Of a DNA stretch of 35,922 bases, positions 26,431 to 35,922 are shown in pieces (position 1 is the first letter of the stretch; each line of letters starts with the position of its first letter). The translations under genes were made by a program, and so were the position numbers. The notes below the pieces were generated by a model that had not been told where the DNA came from, did not search any database, and saw only the letters and a program-made list of their open reading frames with translations. This stretch comes from Acidobacteriota bacterium. Its GTDB lineage: Bacteria > Acidobacteriota > Thermoanaerobaculia > Gp7-AA8. Location: NCBI GenBank assembly GCA_003223635.1, contig QHVS01000005.1, positions 1 to 35,922 on the forward strand. Reading direction: 5' to 3'.

Positions 26431-28977
26431 TCACTCTCGCGGAAAACTGGGCGTGTACAGAATTGCGTTCATGAAGAGCGGCAGCGTTCCCCGCCAGAAC
26501 AGCCGGTAGTGCGGCTCGTCGGCGAAGGTGATCACCTGTCCCCTTCCGTACGGCTCACTAACCACGTACACAGCGCCCTTCACCCGCTCGAGCGACTCGG
26601 CCCAGGCCACTCCGGAAACCAGCGGATTGTCCTTGGCGATGGTGACGATGTTGTCGACCTTGTGGGCAACTGGTTGATATGCCGTCGATCCTTCGACCAG
26701 GACGAAGGGCGGCCGGGGCACGCCAAACGTGAGATAGGAACGGTCGTTGATCGCGGTGCGGAACGTGGCGCCCGGAATGCGAGGCTCGTTGTACCGCTCG
26801 TCCAGCACCGGCGTCTTGTCATCATCTTTCTTCTTCGGCGGCTCCCACGGTTTCAACTTGGAGATCTCGACATCCTTGTCCCGCAGAAAGCCGCTGGCGC
26901 CTTTGATGGCCACGAGCGTTCCGCCATTGCGCAGCCAGCCCTGCAGCCGCTCGACGCCGCGTTTGCCGAGGCGGTCGGCGTAGACCTCGCTGTCGGGAAG
27001 AATCAGCACGTTGAACTTCGACAGATCGATTCCGCGGAGCGCGTCGATGGAAACCGTGCTGTGAGGGACCGGCGTGTCGATGTCCAGCGTGTACCACAGC
27101 ATGCCGTAGGAATTGGCCCCCACACCCGACCCGCCCACCAAAGCGATCTTCGGATCGCGAACGAAGTGCAGCTTCTCCGAACCGAACGCAGCGCCGCCCA
27201 GCCAGCCTGACGCGAGCGGCACGAATGCGGCGCCCGTGTCGCGGCTGATCCGCTCGAGCGTGCCATCGACGTCGGCCTTGTTGTTGCCCTTCAGAACGAT
27301 GATCGTTCCGCGAGCGAACGCTCGATCGGGGACGGCCACGGCATCCTCACTCACGCTGAACTTCACGTCAGCGGCGAGCATCCGGCCGACGGTGCGATAG
27401 AGGTTCGGCTCATTACCGTCGATCATGTAGCCGTACGACGCGGCGCGGAACGGCGGCGCTCCGGCTGGCTGATACGGTTGTACGTCGGCGACGGCCGCCG
27501 TGGTGACGAACGCCTCGACGTTCATGGCCAGCGGCAGCGACCACGATGTCAGGTCGTAGAAGTCATCCGATTCGTCGGCCTGCGTTTTCTGGCGCTGCTC
27601 TTCCAGAAATCCCTTGGAGAACGTCGGACTCTTTTCCAGCAGCGTCTGCACCAATCCGCCCAGCGGCTGTCGCGTGCTGATCACCGCCGTTCCGGCCGGG
27701 AAGGTGCGGCTCTCGGCGGCGTCGGAGTCAACGCGCGTGGCGCGCAGAGTCGCGCCGGCGGTCAACGTGCCGATCTGAATCGACTGGCGCTGCATCATGT
27801 CCAGGAGCGGCCGGAAATTCGGCGACGTGGGCGGAAGCAGATACGTGTTCTGTCCCGATGTCGCCTGCGTGCGCATCGCGTTGAACGTGTACTGCAGCAG
27901 CTCTTGGGCATGCGCCGACGTCGTGCGCAGTGTGGTCATCGCGGTGGTGTAGTGCCGCTGAATGCGATCGGCCAGCGTGAGCGTCGTGCCGTCGTCCCGC
28001 AGCACGGTGGTACCGCCGCGGGGACCGCCGGCGGCTTCGTAGGTCATTCCGATCGCGCCATGCAACGCCGGCCAGGAGTCGCCGTAGCCGGGATAGAAGA
28101 GATCGAATCGCTCGGCGACGAAGAAGGGCCAGCCGTGCCGCGTGAACGCCTCGGCGTTGGCCCGGCCGAAGACTTCCAGCCATTTCTCCACATCCTTCGG
28201 CAGATTCGCGTTGATCGGCTTCGCGTCCGGCGGGAAAAAGTAGGTCGACTGCGCTCCCATCTCGTGGAAATCGACGAATACCTGCGGGTACCACTTGCGA
28301 TACTCGGCGATGCGGGCCCTCGTCTCCTGCTGCGAAGACCAGGCCCAATCGCGATTCATGTCGATGAGGTAGTGGTTGTAGCGGCCGCCCGGCCACGGCT
28401 CGGTATGTTCGAACGCTTCCGGATTAGGATCGGCGGCCGCCCCGCGAGTGCGCGTGTACCACTGAATGTATCGCTCGCGTCCATCGGGATTCTGCAGCGG
28501 ATCGATGATCACCACGACGTTGTCGAGAATGCGTGCAGCATCCTGATCGCGCAGCAGCGTGCTGGCCACGAGCATCGCCGCCTCGGAGGACGACGACTCG
28601 TTGCCGTGCACGCCGAAGCCGAGCCAGGCCACAGCCGGAGTCGAACCGGCGATTTCCGCGGCACGCGCCGGCGTGGTGGCATTGGGATCGGCCAACGCCA
28701 CGAGCTTCTGACGGATCGCGTCGAAAGCCGCGTGATTCCTGGCCGATGTGAGCACGGCCAGAACGAGCGGCCGGTGCTCATAGGTCTCCCCGAATTGCTG
28801 GACGGTGATCAGATTCGATCGCTTCGCCAGCTCGTTGAAGTAGTCGAGAATGCGCGCGTACGACGTAAAGCGATCGCCGAGCTTGTATCCGAGAAACTCG
28901 TCGGGCGTCGGCACCTGAGCGTGCGCGGCGGCGGCCAGAGCGGCGACGAGCAGAAACGCTGCGAAACGTCGGATCAT
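26431..28977 (-). CDS. Secreted M14 family zinc carboxypeptidase-like protein
   Basis: Signal peptide; FGETYEHRPLVLAVLTSA; LGFGVHGNESSSSEAAM (HxxE); VIIDPLQNPDGRERY; VDFHEMGAQS. Long C-terminal region. Confidence 0.92.
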   Translation of the reverse strand: MIRRFAAFLLVAALAAAAHAQVPTPDEFLGYKLGDRFTSYARILDYFNELAKRSNLITVQQFGETYEHRPLVLAVLTSARNHAAFDAIRQKLVALADPNATTPARAAEIAGSTPAVAWLGFGVHGNESSSSEAAMLVASTLLRDQDAARILDNVVVIIDPLQNPDGRERYIQWYTRTRGAAADPNPEAFEHTEPWPGGRYNHYLIDMNRDWAWSSQQETRARIAEYRKWYPQVFVDFHEMGAQSTYFFPPDAKPINANLPKDVEKWLEVFGRANAEAFTRHGWPFFVAERFDLFYPGYGDSWPALHGAIGMTYEAAGGPRGGTTVLRDDGTTLTLADRIQRHYTTAMTTLRTTSAHAQELLQYTFNAMRTQATSGQNTYLLPPTSPNFRPLLDMMQRQSIQIGTLTAGATLRATRVDSDAAESRTFPAGTAVISTRQPLGGLVQTLLEKSPTFSKGFLEEQRQKTQADESDDFYDLTSWSLPLAMNVEAFVTTAAVADVQPYQPAGAPPFRAASYGYMIDGNEPNLYRTVGRMLAADVKFSVSEDAVAVPDRAFARGTIIVLKGNNKADVDGTLERISRDTGAAFVPLASGWLGGAAFGSEKLHFVRDPKIALVGGSGVGANSYGMLWYTLDIDTPVPHSTVSIDALRGIDLSKFNVLILPDSEVYADRLGKRGVERLQGWLRNGGTLVAIKGASGFLRDKDVEISKLKPWEPPKKKDDDKTPVLDERYNEPRIPGATFRTAINDRSYLTFGVPRPPFVLVEGSTAYQPVAHKVDNIVTIAKDNPLVSGVAWAESLERVKGAVYVVSEPYGRGQVITFADEPHYRLFWRGTLPLFMNAILYTPSFPRE

Positions 28978-29003
28978 TCATTGCACCTCGCGGAGCGGAT
29001 TTT

Positions 29004-29243
29004 ATGTTCTATCAATTCATTTCGATCATCGGCGCAGTGTTGATCCTGGTCGCCTACGCCGCACTGCAACTGAACCGGCTGCGCGCCGAAACGATAGCCT
29101 TCCAGATGCTGAACCTCTTCGGCGGAGTCTTTCTCTGTATCACCGCCGTGTCGCTGCGGCAATACGGGTTCATTCTTGTGGAAGGGTTGTGGGCGATTCT
29201 GAGCGGGGTGGGACTGTGGCGGGTGGTCACTCGCCGACCGTAA
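29004..29243 (+). CDS. Small CBU_0592-like membrane protein
   Basis: MFYQFISIIGAVLILVAYAALQLNRLRAETIAFQMLNLFGGVFLCITAVSLRQYGFILVEGLWAILS: pattern matching CBU_0592-type small membrane proteins from memory. Confidence 0.8.
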   Translation: MFYQFISIIGAVLILVAYAALQLNRLRAETIAFQMLNLFGGVFLCITAVSLRQYGFILVEGLWAILSGVGLWRVVTRRP

Positions 29244-30636
29244 CTTCGTCTTCGATCGCGGCGTTCGATTTCGCGTGGATGCCCAGCCGCTTCATCATCT
29301 CGTTCAGCGTGGAGGGCTTGAGCTGCAGCAGCTCGGCGGCTTTCTTCTGCACTCCGTTGGCCATCTCCAGCGACTGCAGAATCATGGCCCGCTCGTATCG
29401 CGAGACGGCGTCCTTCAGAGCAAGGCCTTCCGCCGGCACGATCATCGACGGTTGCTCCGTCTGCACCGGGTAGCGCAGATAGTCCGGCAGAAGCTCCGGC
29501 CCGATGCGATCGCCGGTGCAGAGCACGACGGCTCGCTCGATGGTGTTCTCCAGCTCGCGTACATTCCCCGGCCAGGAGTGATCCATCATGATGCGCATGG
29601 CATCAGGTGTCACTTCGCGCACGCGGCGCTTGTTCTCGTCCGCGTATTTCTCCAGGAAATGAGCGACCAGCAGAGGGATGTCCTCGCGCTTCCGCCTCAG
29701 CGGCGGCAGGCTGATGGTGATGACGTTGAGCCGGTAGTAGAGATCTTCGCGGAAGCGATTTTCCGCCATCAGCTTCGACAGATCGGCGTTGGAGGCGGCG
29801 ATGATGCGCACGTCGACTTTGATCACATCGACGGAGCCCAGGCGCATGAACTCCTTCTCCTGGATCACGCGAAGGAGCTTGGCCTGCGTATCGAGATTGA
29901 TGTTGCCGATCTCGTCGAGGAAGATCGAGCCGCCATCGGCCACCTCGAAGAGGCCGCGCTTCGTGGCGATCGCTCCGGTGAAGGCGCCCTTCATGTGACC
30001 GAAGAGCGACGACTCCAGAAGCTCCGGCGGGAGCGATCCGGAGTTCACTGTGACGAAGGCATTCCGCGCCCGCGGCGAGGCGTGATGGATGGCCTTGGCC
30101 ACCAGCTCCTTGCCGGTGCCCGACTCGCCGGCAATGAGAATGTTCGAGCGCGATGGCGCGGCCAGGCGGATCAGATCGAACACTTTCCGCATCGTCTCCG
30201 ACTTCCCGATGATGTTCGAGTAGGCGTACTTCTCCGACAGCTCCGCTTTCAGCCGCTCGTTCTCTTTCGACAGCCGCCGCTGCTCGAGCGCCTTGTTGAC
30301 GGTGAGAATCACTTCCTCGTTCTTGAACGGCTTGGGGATGTAGTGGAAGGCGCCGTGCTTCATCGCCTCGATCGCGCCGTCGATCGACGAGTAGGCGGTG
30401 ATCACGATGACCGGCAGATGGGGATTGGCGATGCGGATCGCGCGCAACGTGTCGATCCCGCTGATACCGGGAAGCATGATGTCCAGGATGACCAGATCGA
30501 CATTCTCGTCCTCGTCCAGCACGGAGAGGGCCTGCTCGCCGCTGGAAGCCATGGCCACGTCGAACCCTTCGCTGCGGAGGACGGCATCGAGGACGTCGCG
30601 GAGGACTTCCTCATCGTCAACGATCAGAATTCGCAT
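29227..30636 (-). CDS. Sigma54-dependent NtrC-type response regulator
   Basis: REC domain (MRILIVDDEEVLRDV..VDLVILDIMLPGISGID), AAA+ with GESGTGKELVAKAIHHAS and GAFTGAI, C-terminal Fis-like HTH (VQKKAAELLQLKPSTLNEMMKRLGI). Confidence 0.97.
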   Translation of the reverse strand: MRILIVDDEEVLRDVLDAVLRSEGFDVAMASSGEQALSVLDEDENVDLVILDIMLPGISGIDTLRAIRIANPHLPVIVITAYSSIDGAIEAMKHGAFHYIPKPFKNEEVILTVNKALEQRRLSKENERLKAELSEKYAYSNIIGKSETMRKVFDLIRLAAPSRSNILIAGESGTGKELVAKAIHHASPRARNAFVTVNSGSLPPELLESSLFGHMKGAFTGAIATKRGLFEVADGGSIFLDEIGNINLDTQAKLLRVIQEKEFMRLGSVDVIKVDVRIIAASNADLSKLMAENRFREDLYYRLNVITISLPPLRRKREDIPLLVAHFLEKYADENKRRVREVTPDAMRIMMDHSWPGNVRELENTIERAVVLCTGDRIGPELLPDYLRYPVQTEQPSMIVPAEGLALKDAVSRYERAMILQSLEMANGVQKKAAELLQLKPSTLNEMMKRLGIHAKSNAAIEDEVTVGE

Positions 30637-33460
30637 TGATCTCCGTCCAAGTGTCCTTCCCCACGCTCATCGCCCGCGGCAACGATACTGTGAACTCGGC
30701 GCCCTTCCCCGGGTCGCTGGTCACTGTGATATCGCCATCCGTGGCATGGAGGATCCGGCGGGCGATAGCGAGCCCCAGACCGGTGCCTCCCTGCCCTCGC
30801 TTCGTGGTCACCAGCGGCTCGAAGATCCTGGCCATCAAGTCTCTTGGGATCCCCTTGCCATCGTCCCTGATTCGGATGTCCACCCTTTCACCGCTCTCCT
30901 GTACGGCAATCCAGATGTTGCCGCGTTCGCGCACCGCATCGCGAGCATTGAGGAGAACGTTGGTCAGAACCTGCTGCAGATCGTGAAAGTTCCCTCGGAC
31001 CTGCATTTCGGCGATGTCGCCGACATGGACGGAGATCTGTTTGGCTTTCAGCAGGTCTTCGTGGAGGGCAAGGGTCGAGATGAGGAGGTGGGGAACGCTG
31101 ACGATCTCGCGGGGCCGCGGGCGGTTGGCAATCAGGTCGAGCAGGTTGTTCACCAGGCTCGAGGCACGGAACGACTGCTGCTCCATTTTTTTCAGAAGCC
31201 GGTACTTCGGATCGTCCGGCGACATGTCCTTGAGCAGCAGTTGCGCGTACGAGGAGATGCCGGTCAGCGGCGTGTTGACTTCATGGGCCACGCCGGCAGC
31301 GAGCAGTCCGAGCGACGCCAGCCGCTCTTTGTCCTGCAGCTCGCGCTCCAGGCGAACGCGATCGCTGATGTCGCCGATCACCAGCACGCGCGCGTCGTCG
31401 GCGACGTCGTCGGCATGCAGGGGACTCAGGGTGACGGTCACCGCTTTCTCCACGCCCGCTCGATTGACGAAATGCGTTTCCATCGATCGCGATGGGGATC
31501 GGTGCAGCTCTTCATAAGGTGGGAAGAGTGAGGCGATCGATTCGTCGATCCCTTCGCCGCCGACCAGATCCCAGAAGGCGCGGTTCGCCGTCAGCACGGT
31601 TCGATCGTCGGCCACCACGGCGATCGCGGATGACGACGACTCGATGATGTTCTCGTTGTATTCCTTGAGCGCGCGGATCTCGTCGAGCTGCCGGCGCAGG
31701 CGTCCGTACAAGCGCGCGTTCTCGATGGCCAGCGCCAGCGGCGCAGTCAGCGATTCGAGCAGATGAAGATCGTCGCGCGACAGCGGCTCCTCGCCGCGCT
31801 TCGTCCCCAGAAGCAGCAGTGCCTGCAGCTGACCGCGGTTGCGCAGCGGCAGAACATAGCGATAGCCGGCCTTCAGAAGTTGCCAGGGAAGCTCGGAGGC
31901 GTCCGGCAGGCGCGGCTCGCTCAGCATCATCGGTCCCTCCGCCGGCATCGTCCCGAACTCGCTGATCGCCGTGCGCTCCGGCACTCCCCGCTCCTCCTCG
32001 TAAATGAGCAGCGACGAACCCTCGCGCGTGAAGAGGTTCATCTTCTGGATGTCGAGCGCGGCGCGCAGACGCTCGCGCATCATCGAGATCAGCTCGTGCA
32101 CGTCATGGAACGTGGCCAGCTCCTGGGCGAAATCGGCCATCGCTCGCCGGTGCCGATAGCTCTCGCGATAGACGAACATCTCGATGACTGATTCGATCCG
32201 CCCCTTCACCGGGATGAGCACGCCGGCGATGAGCAGCCCCGAAGCGAACGCCAGGAAGTTCCTCTCCAGCGCCGATCGCTCCTCGATCAGATGCGAGAGC
32301 ACCAGGTTTACGGTGGAGAAGGCGATCATGCCGAAGATGAAAGTGACCGAGTAGGCCAGAGTCTCCTTGATCACAACTTCGACGTCCCACAGCTTGTACT
32401 TGAGAATGGAGACGGCGAAGGCCAGCGGAATCAACGCGAGCGGAAGAATGGAGATCGTCGAGTAGATCGGCTTCACCGATCCGACGACGAGATACGGGAC
32501 GATGTACACCAGCAGGAACGGCAGGAATCCGAGAGCCGTCCCCAGGTAGATCCACTTGATCTGCTTCTTTCCGACCGCCGCCGCAGTGCGGTACGTATAG
32601 GCCAGGGCCACGACCGCGAGCGTGAAGTAGATGGCGAAGTGCGCGATTTCCCAGCGCTGGATCACATCGAGCGAGCGGTAGGCAGGGGCCAGCGCAATGC
32701 GGTTGTTGAAAACCAGGACGTCGATGTCCCACGCCGCGAGCAGCGCCGGCGGAAGGTATAACGCCGCCAGCAGACCCTTGTGTCGCACGATCGGGCGCGG
32801 GAAGACGAGGAAGAAATTCAGCGTCAGAGGCGCCAACAGGATCGTGGCCAGATCCTCCACGAGCTGCAGGACCTTGTAGGTGAAATCGATGTCGCCCGCC
32901 GGCGTGTACACGTAGACGATGAACGACAACAGGGTGACGAAGAAGAACAGCGTGCTCTCCCGCTTCCCTCCTCGGAACAGCGTGAACAGCCCGATGGCCA
33001 GATAGAGAAATCCGATGAAGCTGAGGATCAGATACGGGTAGTCGATCTTCAGCTCCGGCACGCGGTAGGTCAGCTTCAACATCTCGTTGCCGCGCGCCAC
33101 GACCAGCGGTGTCGATTGCCCGATCCTGCGGAGAGTTTTCTGCAGCCCCTCGACTTCCGTGCTCGGCGTCTCGCCGATCATCCAGATCTTGTCGGCGGGG
33201 CGAAGGCCGGCACGCTCGGCGCCGCTTCCAGCATCGACCGCCTTGACCACGATCACGCCGTTGTCGCGAGTGAACGTGAAGTCGATTCGCTCAAATGACG
33301 AGCGTTTTCGCTGGAAGGAAACGAACGCGCCGATCACCACCGCCACGGTGAGGGCCAGGATCAGAAGATTCGAGAAAATCGATCGACGCATGACCGGTGG
33401 GCGAAGCCGATTCAACGGGGATGCCTTCCGGAATTCAGGCTTAACCCTTTGATTTTGCAC
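30617..33460 (-). CDS. Membrane sensor histidine kinase: PDZ - multi-TM - GAF-like - PAS - HisKA - HATPase
   Basis: VKAVDAGSGAERAGLRPADKIWMIGETP (PDZ-like); multiple TMs; AGVAHEVNTPLTGISSYAQLLL (H-box); LLNARDAV, RIRDDGKGIPRDLM, GQGGTGLGLAIARRIL. Overlaps the response regulator by 20 bp. Start could be MRRSIFSNLL at 33391. Confidence 0.95.
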   Translation of the reverse strand: MQNQRVKPEFRKASPLNRLRPPVMRRSIFSNLLILALTVAVVIGAFVSFQRKRSSFERIDFTFTRDNGVIVVKAVDAGSGAERAGLRPADKIWMIGETPSTEVEGLQKTLRRIGQSTPLVVARGNEMLKLTYRVPELKIDYPYLILSFIGFLYLAIGLFTLFRGGKRESTLFFFVTLLSFIVYVYTPAGDIDFTYKVLQLVEDLATILLAPLTLNFFLVFPRPIVRHKGLLAALYLPPALLAAWDIDVLVFNNRIALAPAYRSLDVIQRWEIAHFAIYFTLAVVALAYTYRTAAAVGKKQIKWIYLGTALGFLPFLLVYIVPYLVVGSVKPIYSTISILPLALIPLAFAVSILKYKLWDVEVVIKETLAYSVTFIFGMIAFSTVNLVLSHLIEERSALERNFLAFASGLLIAGVLIPVKGRIESVIEMFVYRESYRHRRAMADFAQELATFHDVHELISMMRERLRAALDIQKMNLFTREGSSLLIYEEERGVPERTAISEFGTMPAEGPMMLSEPRLPDASELPWQLLKAGYRYVLPLRNRGQLQALLLLGTKRGEEPLSRDDLHLLESLTAPLALAIENARLYGRLRRQLDEIRALKEYNENIIESSSSAIAVVADDRTVLTANRAFWDLVGGEGIDESIASLFPPYEELHRSPSRSMETHFVNRAGVEKAVTVTLSPLHADDVADDARVLVIGDISDRVRLERELQDKERLASLGLLAAGVAHEVNTPLTGISSYAQLLLKDMSPDDPKYRLLKKMEQQSFRASSLVNNLLDLIANRPRPREIVSVPHLLISTLALHEDLLKAKQISVHVGDIAEMQVRGNFHDLQQVLTNVLLNARDAVRERGNIWIAVQESGERVDIRIRDDGKGIPRDLMARIFEPLVTTKRGQGGTGLGLAIARRILHATDGDITVTSDPGKGAEFTVSLPRAMSVGKDTWTEINANSDR

Positions 33461-33542
33461 GCATGATCTGCTTCATGGAAAGGTCAATATCAAGTGGCTG
33501 TCCAACCGATTGGATTCCGGCGACGGAAAGTTGAAGGGTGAT

Positions 33543-34382
33543 TCAGATCACCGGAAACCGACAGACGTCGCGAAGCAGGCAGACGTCGCACTGTTCCTTC
33601 CGCCGGCGGCGGCTGCAAAGATCGAGAATGCCCAGCCGGCAAATGGCAAAGTCGTAGCGAACGGGATCGGCTTCATCGAATCGGGCCAGGCGATCGGTGA
33701 TGCTGCGCGCCGCCTTCCAGTCGGCGCTCTTACGGCGATTCAGGCCGAGAAATGTGGTGATTCGATGGACGTGCGTGTCGAGCGGCACGACGAGCTTGGC
33801 CGGATCGACAAAATCCCAGATGCCGAGGTCGGGTGGAGTGCGGCGGACCATCCAGCGGAGGAAGAGGTTCATCCGCTTGCACGCGCTGCCGTCGCGGGGA
33901 GAGCTGAGTAGGTATTGCAGCACCTTGTCATGACAACGCAGCGTTTCAACGAACCTCGTGAGCGATGGCCCGATATCCTCATCCGTCGATCGATAACATG
34001 CCCGAAACAGCGCGCCGAGGGAGCCGTAGGACGAGATCGCCGCGGCGATTCTCTCGAGGAACGCGACCAGCTCCGGCGTCTTCTGAAAACGATGAGCGAA
34101 GCCGGCGAAGCGACGCGTTGCCTCGCGTCGACGAAAACCCGACAGATACGCGTGCGGCGACGGCGTCATGCGATCGAGAACGCTCCCGATATTGGCCACC
34201 ACGATGTCGGCGCGGCCATACGCGAATGCGGCCGCGATCAATCCGGCCACTTCCTGATCGAGCCGATCGTCGTAGCGAAGGACGAGCTGGAGTGGATCGG
34301 GAGTGATGGTAGAGATGTCGAATGTAGCGACCAGCGAATCGAGCCGCTGTCTCAAAATTTCCTGGCGAACCGGACGTTTCAT
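33543..34382 (-). CDS. TIGR02757/DUF2400 family protein (HhH-GPD-like, C-terminal Cys cluster)
   Basis: Start placed at MKRPVRQEIL (ORF opens at 34427). VAGLIAAAFAYGRADIVVANIGSVLDRM; LVVPLDTHVHRITTFLGL; C-terminal LCSRRRRKEQCDVCLLRDVC. Confidence 0.85.
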   Translation of the reverse strand: MKRPVRQEILRQRLDSLVATFDISTITPDPLQLVLRYDDRLDQEVAGLIAAAFAYGRADIVVANIGSVLDRMTPSPHAYLSGFRRREATRRFAGFAHRFQKTPELVAFLERIAAAISSYGSLGALFRACYRSTDEDIGPSLTRFVETLRCHDKVLQYLLSSPRDGSACKRMNLFLRWMVRRTPPDLGIWDFVDPAKLVVPLDTHVHRITTFLGLNRRKSADWKAARSITDRLARFDEADPVRYDFAICRLGILDLCSRRRRKEQCDVCLLRDVCRFPVI

Positions 34383-34440
34383 CTCGAGTGGGCCACCAAC
34401 GCGCAACGCGGAAACCCCGAGCCCCATTCTCCGTCTAATT

Positions 34441-34460
34441 CAGCGGATTCGACTCCGCTG
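34441..34460. promoter_or_regulatory. Short perfect hairpin in the divergent intergenic region
   Basis: CAGCGGA-TTCGAC-TCCGCTG, 7-bp stem and 6-nt loop, 34 nt upstream of the ATG at 34495. Confidence 0.4.
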
Positions 34461-34494
34461 CGTAATTCGTGTCAACGACTACAAGGAGAGCCCC

Positions 34495-35922
34495 ATGCGG
34501 ATCCGTACCCTCCTCATTACTGCTTTCCTGAGCGCATCTTCTGCTCTGGCAGCCATTTCCGGAACCGTGATCAACAGCGATGGGCAACCGGTCGCCGGCG
34601 CGAAGGTGTCGATGTATGCGCCCGAGACACTCGAGGCGCGACGGGTCCGGCTGATGTCGACCACGCCCGAGCGAGCGCCTCTGGCGACGCGGCAGACCGA
34701 TTCGAGAGGCAACTTCTCATTCGATACGCCGAAAGAGCCGGTCGTCGATCTTCGGATCGAAGCCGTCGGCTTCGCGCCCGATGCACTGCGCCTGCTGAGC
34801 GACGACGAGTCGGGGGCAATCGCCCTCATGGCCGCGCCGACGCAGAAGGGGACGATCACCTCGAACGGCAAGCCGGTCGCCGGCGCAACCGTTGTCTGGA
34901 GCGGCGCAGCCGAGTACGCAACCACCACCGATGCGGACGGCCACTACAACGTTCCCGATCCGAACAAGTGGGCGAACAGAATCGTGGTCATCCATCCCGA
35001 TTTCGCCATCTTCGAGGAGAGCGCTCTGGGATTCGGCCGCAGCACTGCGCGCCTGGCCATCGATCGCAGCCTCAATCCGGGAGTGGCAATCAACGGCCGA
35101 GTGATGAAAGAAGACGGGCAGACGCCGGCCGCCAAGGCGGCGATCTTCGTGAATGAGTGGCCTCTGGCCATCTCCGGCGACGACGGGACATTCACCGTCG
35201 CTCATGCGCCGAAAGATTGGCGCGAACTCGAAGCGCGAGCCGGAACTCTCGCCGGCCTTCGCGCCCATTCCAGCAGCTCGACAACCATTCGGCTGGCAAA
35301 ATCGCCGACCGTGACCGGCGTGGTGAGGGAGGCAAGGAGCCAAACCGCCCTCGCCGGGGCCGCCGTTCGCGTCGCGCAGGGTGGGCCATTCGCCGCTGCG
35401 GCCGCGTCACGGGACGGTTTCACCGACGCAAAGGGCAATTTCACGATCACCGCTCCGCCGGGAAGCTACGAGTTGATGATGACCCGGCCGGGATCGGTGG
35501 CATCGCCGGTTACGGTGTCGCTGATGTCGGGAAAGGCAGTTCAGAAATCGATCTACGCGAATCAGCGGGCTCGCGTCGTGGGCAGCGTTCTCGATGAGGA
35601 CAAGCGCGCGGTAGCCGGGGCGCGCATATCGGCGCGCCCGGCGAGTCGCGAGCCGATGATGATGGGGCCGCGGATGTTCGGCCAGGACACGCCCGCCGCC
35701 GTGAGCGGGCCGGATGGCCGCTTCGTTCTGCGCAACGTCATCACGGAGAGCGATCTGCAGGTCGACGCGGCAAAGAAGGGATTCCCCACTGGGCGCAGCG
35801 CATCGCTCCGACTCAATCCAGGCGAACGAAAGAGCGGAGTAGTGATCACCATCCCTCGCGGCGTCGCGTTCAGCGGAAAGGTGACCGACGCCGATGGCCG
35901 GCCTCTCTCCGGAGTAGAGATC
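34495..35922 (+). CDS. Secreted protein with repeated carboxypeptidase-regulatory-like domains (3' truncated by window edge)
   Basis: Manual translation from ATG 34495 (SD AAGGAGA upstream): MRIRTLLITAFLSASSALAAISGTVINSDGQPVAGAKVSMY...GRVMKEDGQTPAAKAAIFV...GVVREARSQTALAGAAVRV...GSVLDEDKRAVAGARISA...GKVTDADGRPLSGVEI. Open to the end of the window. Confidence 0.9.
   Translation, partial: MRIRTLLITAFLSASSALAAISGTVINSDGQPVAGAKVSMYAPETLEARRVRLMSTTPERAPLATRQTDSRGNFSFDTPKEPVVDLRIEAVGFAPDALRLLSDDESGAIALMAAPTQKGTITSNGKPVAGATVVWSGAAEYATTTDADGHYNVPDPNKWANRIVVIHPDFAIFEESALGFGRSTARLAIDRSLNPGVAINGRVMKEDGQTPAAKAAIFVNEWPLAISGDDGTFTVAHAPKDWRELEARAGTLAGLRAHSSSSTTIRLAKSPTVTGVVREARSQTALAGAAVRVAQGGPFAAAAASRDGFTDAKGNFTITAPPGSYELMMTRPGSVASPVTVSLMSGKAVQKSIYANQRARVVGSVLDEDKRAVAGARISARPASREPMMMGPRMFGQDTPAAVSGPDGRFVLRNVITESDLQVDAAKKGFPTGRSASLRLNPGERKSGVVITIPRGVAFSGKVTDADGRPLSGVEI

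Noticed and set aside
27478-29043. 521-aa plus-strand ORF
   Set aside because: Antisense shadow of the M14 peptidase gene; Arg/Gln/His-rich with no family motif.
29275-30639. 454-aa plus-strand ORF
   Set aside because: Antisense shadow of the sigma54 response regulator gene.
34382-34470. tRNA-like T-arm (GCGGATTCGACTCCGC)
   Set aside because: TTCGACT loop is suggestive, but the position preceding the loop cannot pair as in tRNA, and no consistent acceptor, D or anticodon arms could be built; kept only as a hairpin.
33915-35156. 413-aa plus-strand ORF
   Set aside because: Spans the 5' half of the TIGR02757 gene in antisense and the CarboxypepD_reg-like gene in a wrong frame; the frame from 34495 has signal peptide, SD and repeated domains.

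Overview
High-GC chromosomal window, probably from a Gram-negative bacterium. Gene content is compatible with Acidobacteriota, but that is inference only. It is gene-dense, with many 1-20 bp start/stop overlaps. Contents in order: rsmB (truncated by the window edge)-fmt; a large minus-strand block kamA - ATP-grasp - ATP-grasp - GNAT - ccsA/hemX-like - hemA (split over two frames) - hemC - cobA/hemD fusion - methyltransferase - very large membrane protein - phosphopantetheinyl transferase; hflX and an LTA-synthase-like sulfatase; a plus-strand lipid A/LPS block waaA-lpxK-lpxL-like-heptosyltransferase-merR-like; a minus-strand block M14 peptidase-amrB-glgA; a PDZ-containing sensor kinase with a sigma54 response regulator; a TIGR02757/DUF2400 protein; and a truncated secreted protein with carboxypeptidase-regulatory-like repeats. 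No rRNA, tRNA, CRISPR array, phage or transposase was seen. Two observations stand out. (1) Several sequence-unrelated micro-arrays share a 7-bp period, several as inverted pairs, lying at stop or start codons or in frame inside genes (STRR-like); separate palindromic elements also occur, one in frame inside a membrane protein gene. (2) A tightly overlapping kamA/ATP-grasp/ATP-grasp/GNAT cassette suggests an acylated or peptidyl beta-lysine-type metabolite. All family calls come from reading motifs by eye; no database search was run.
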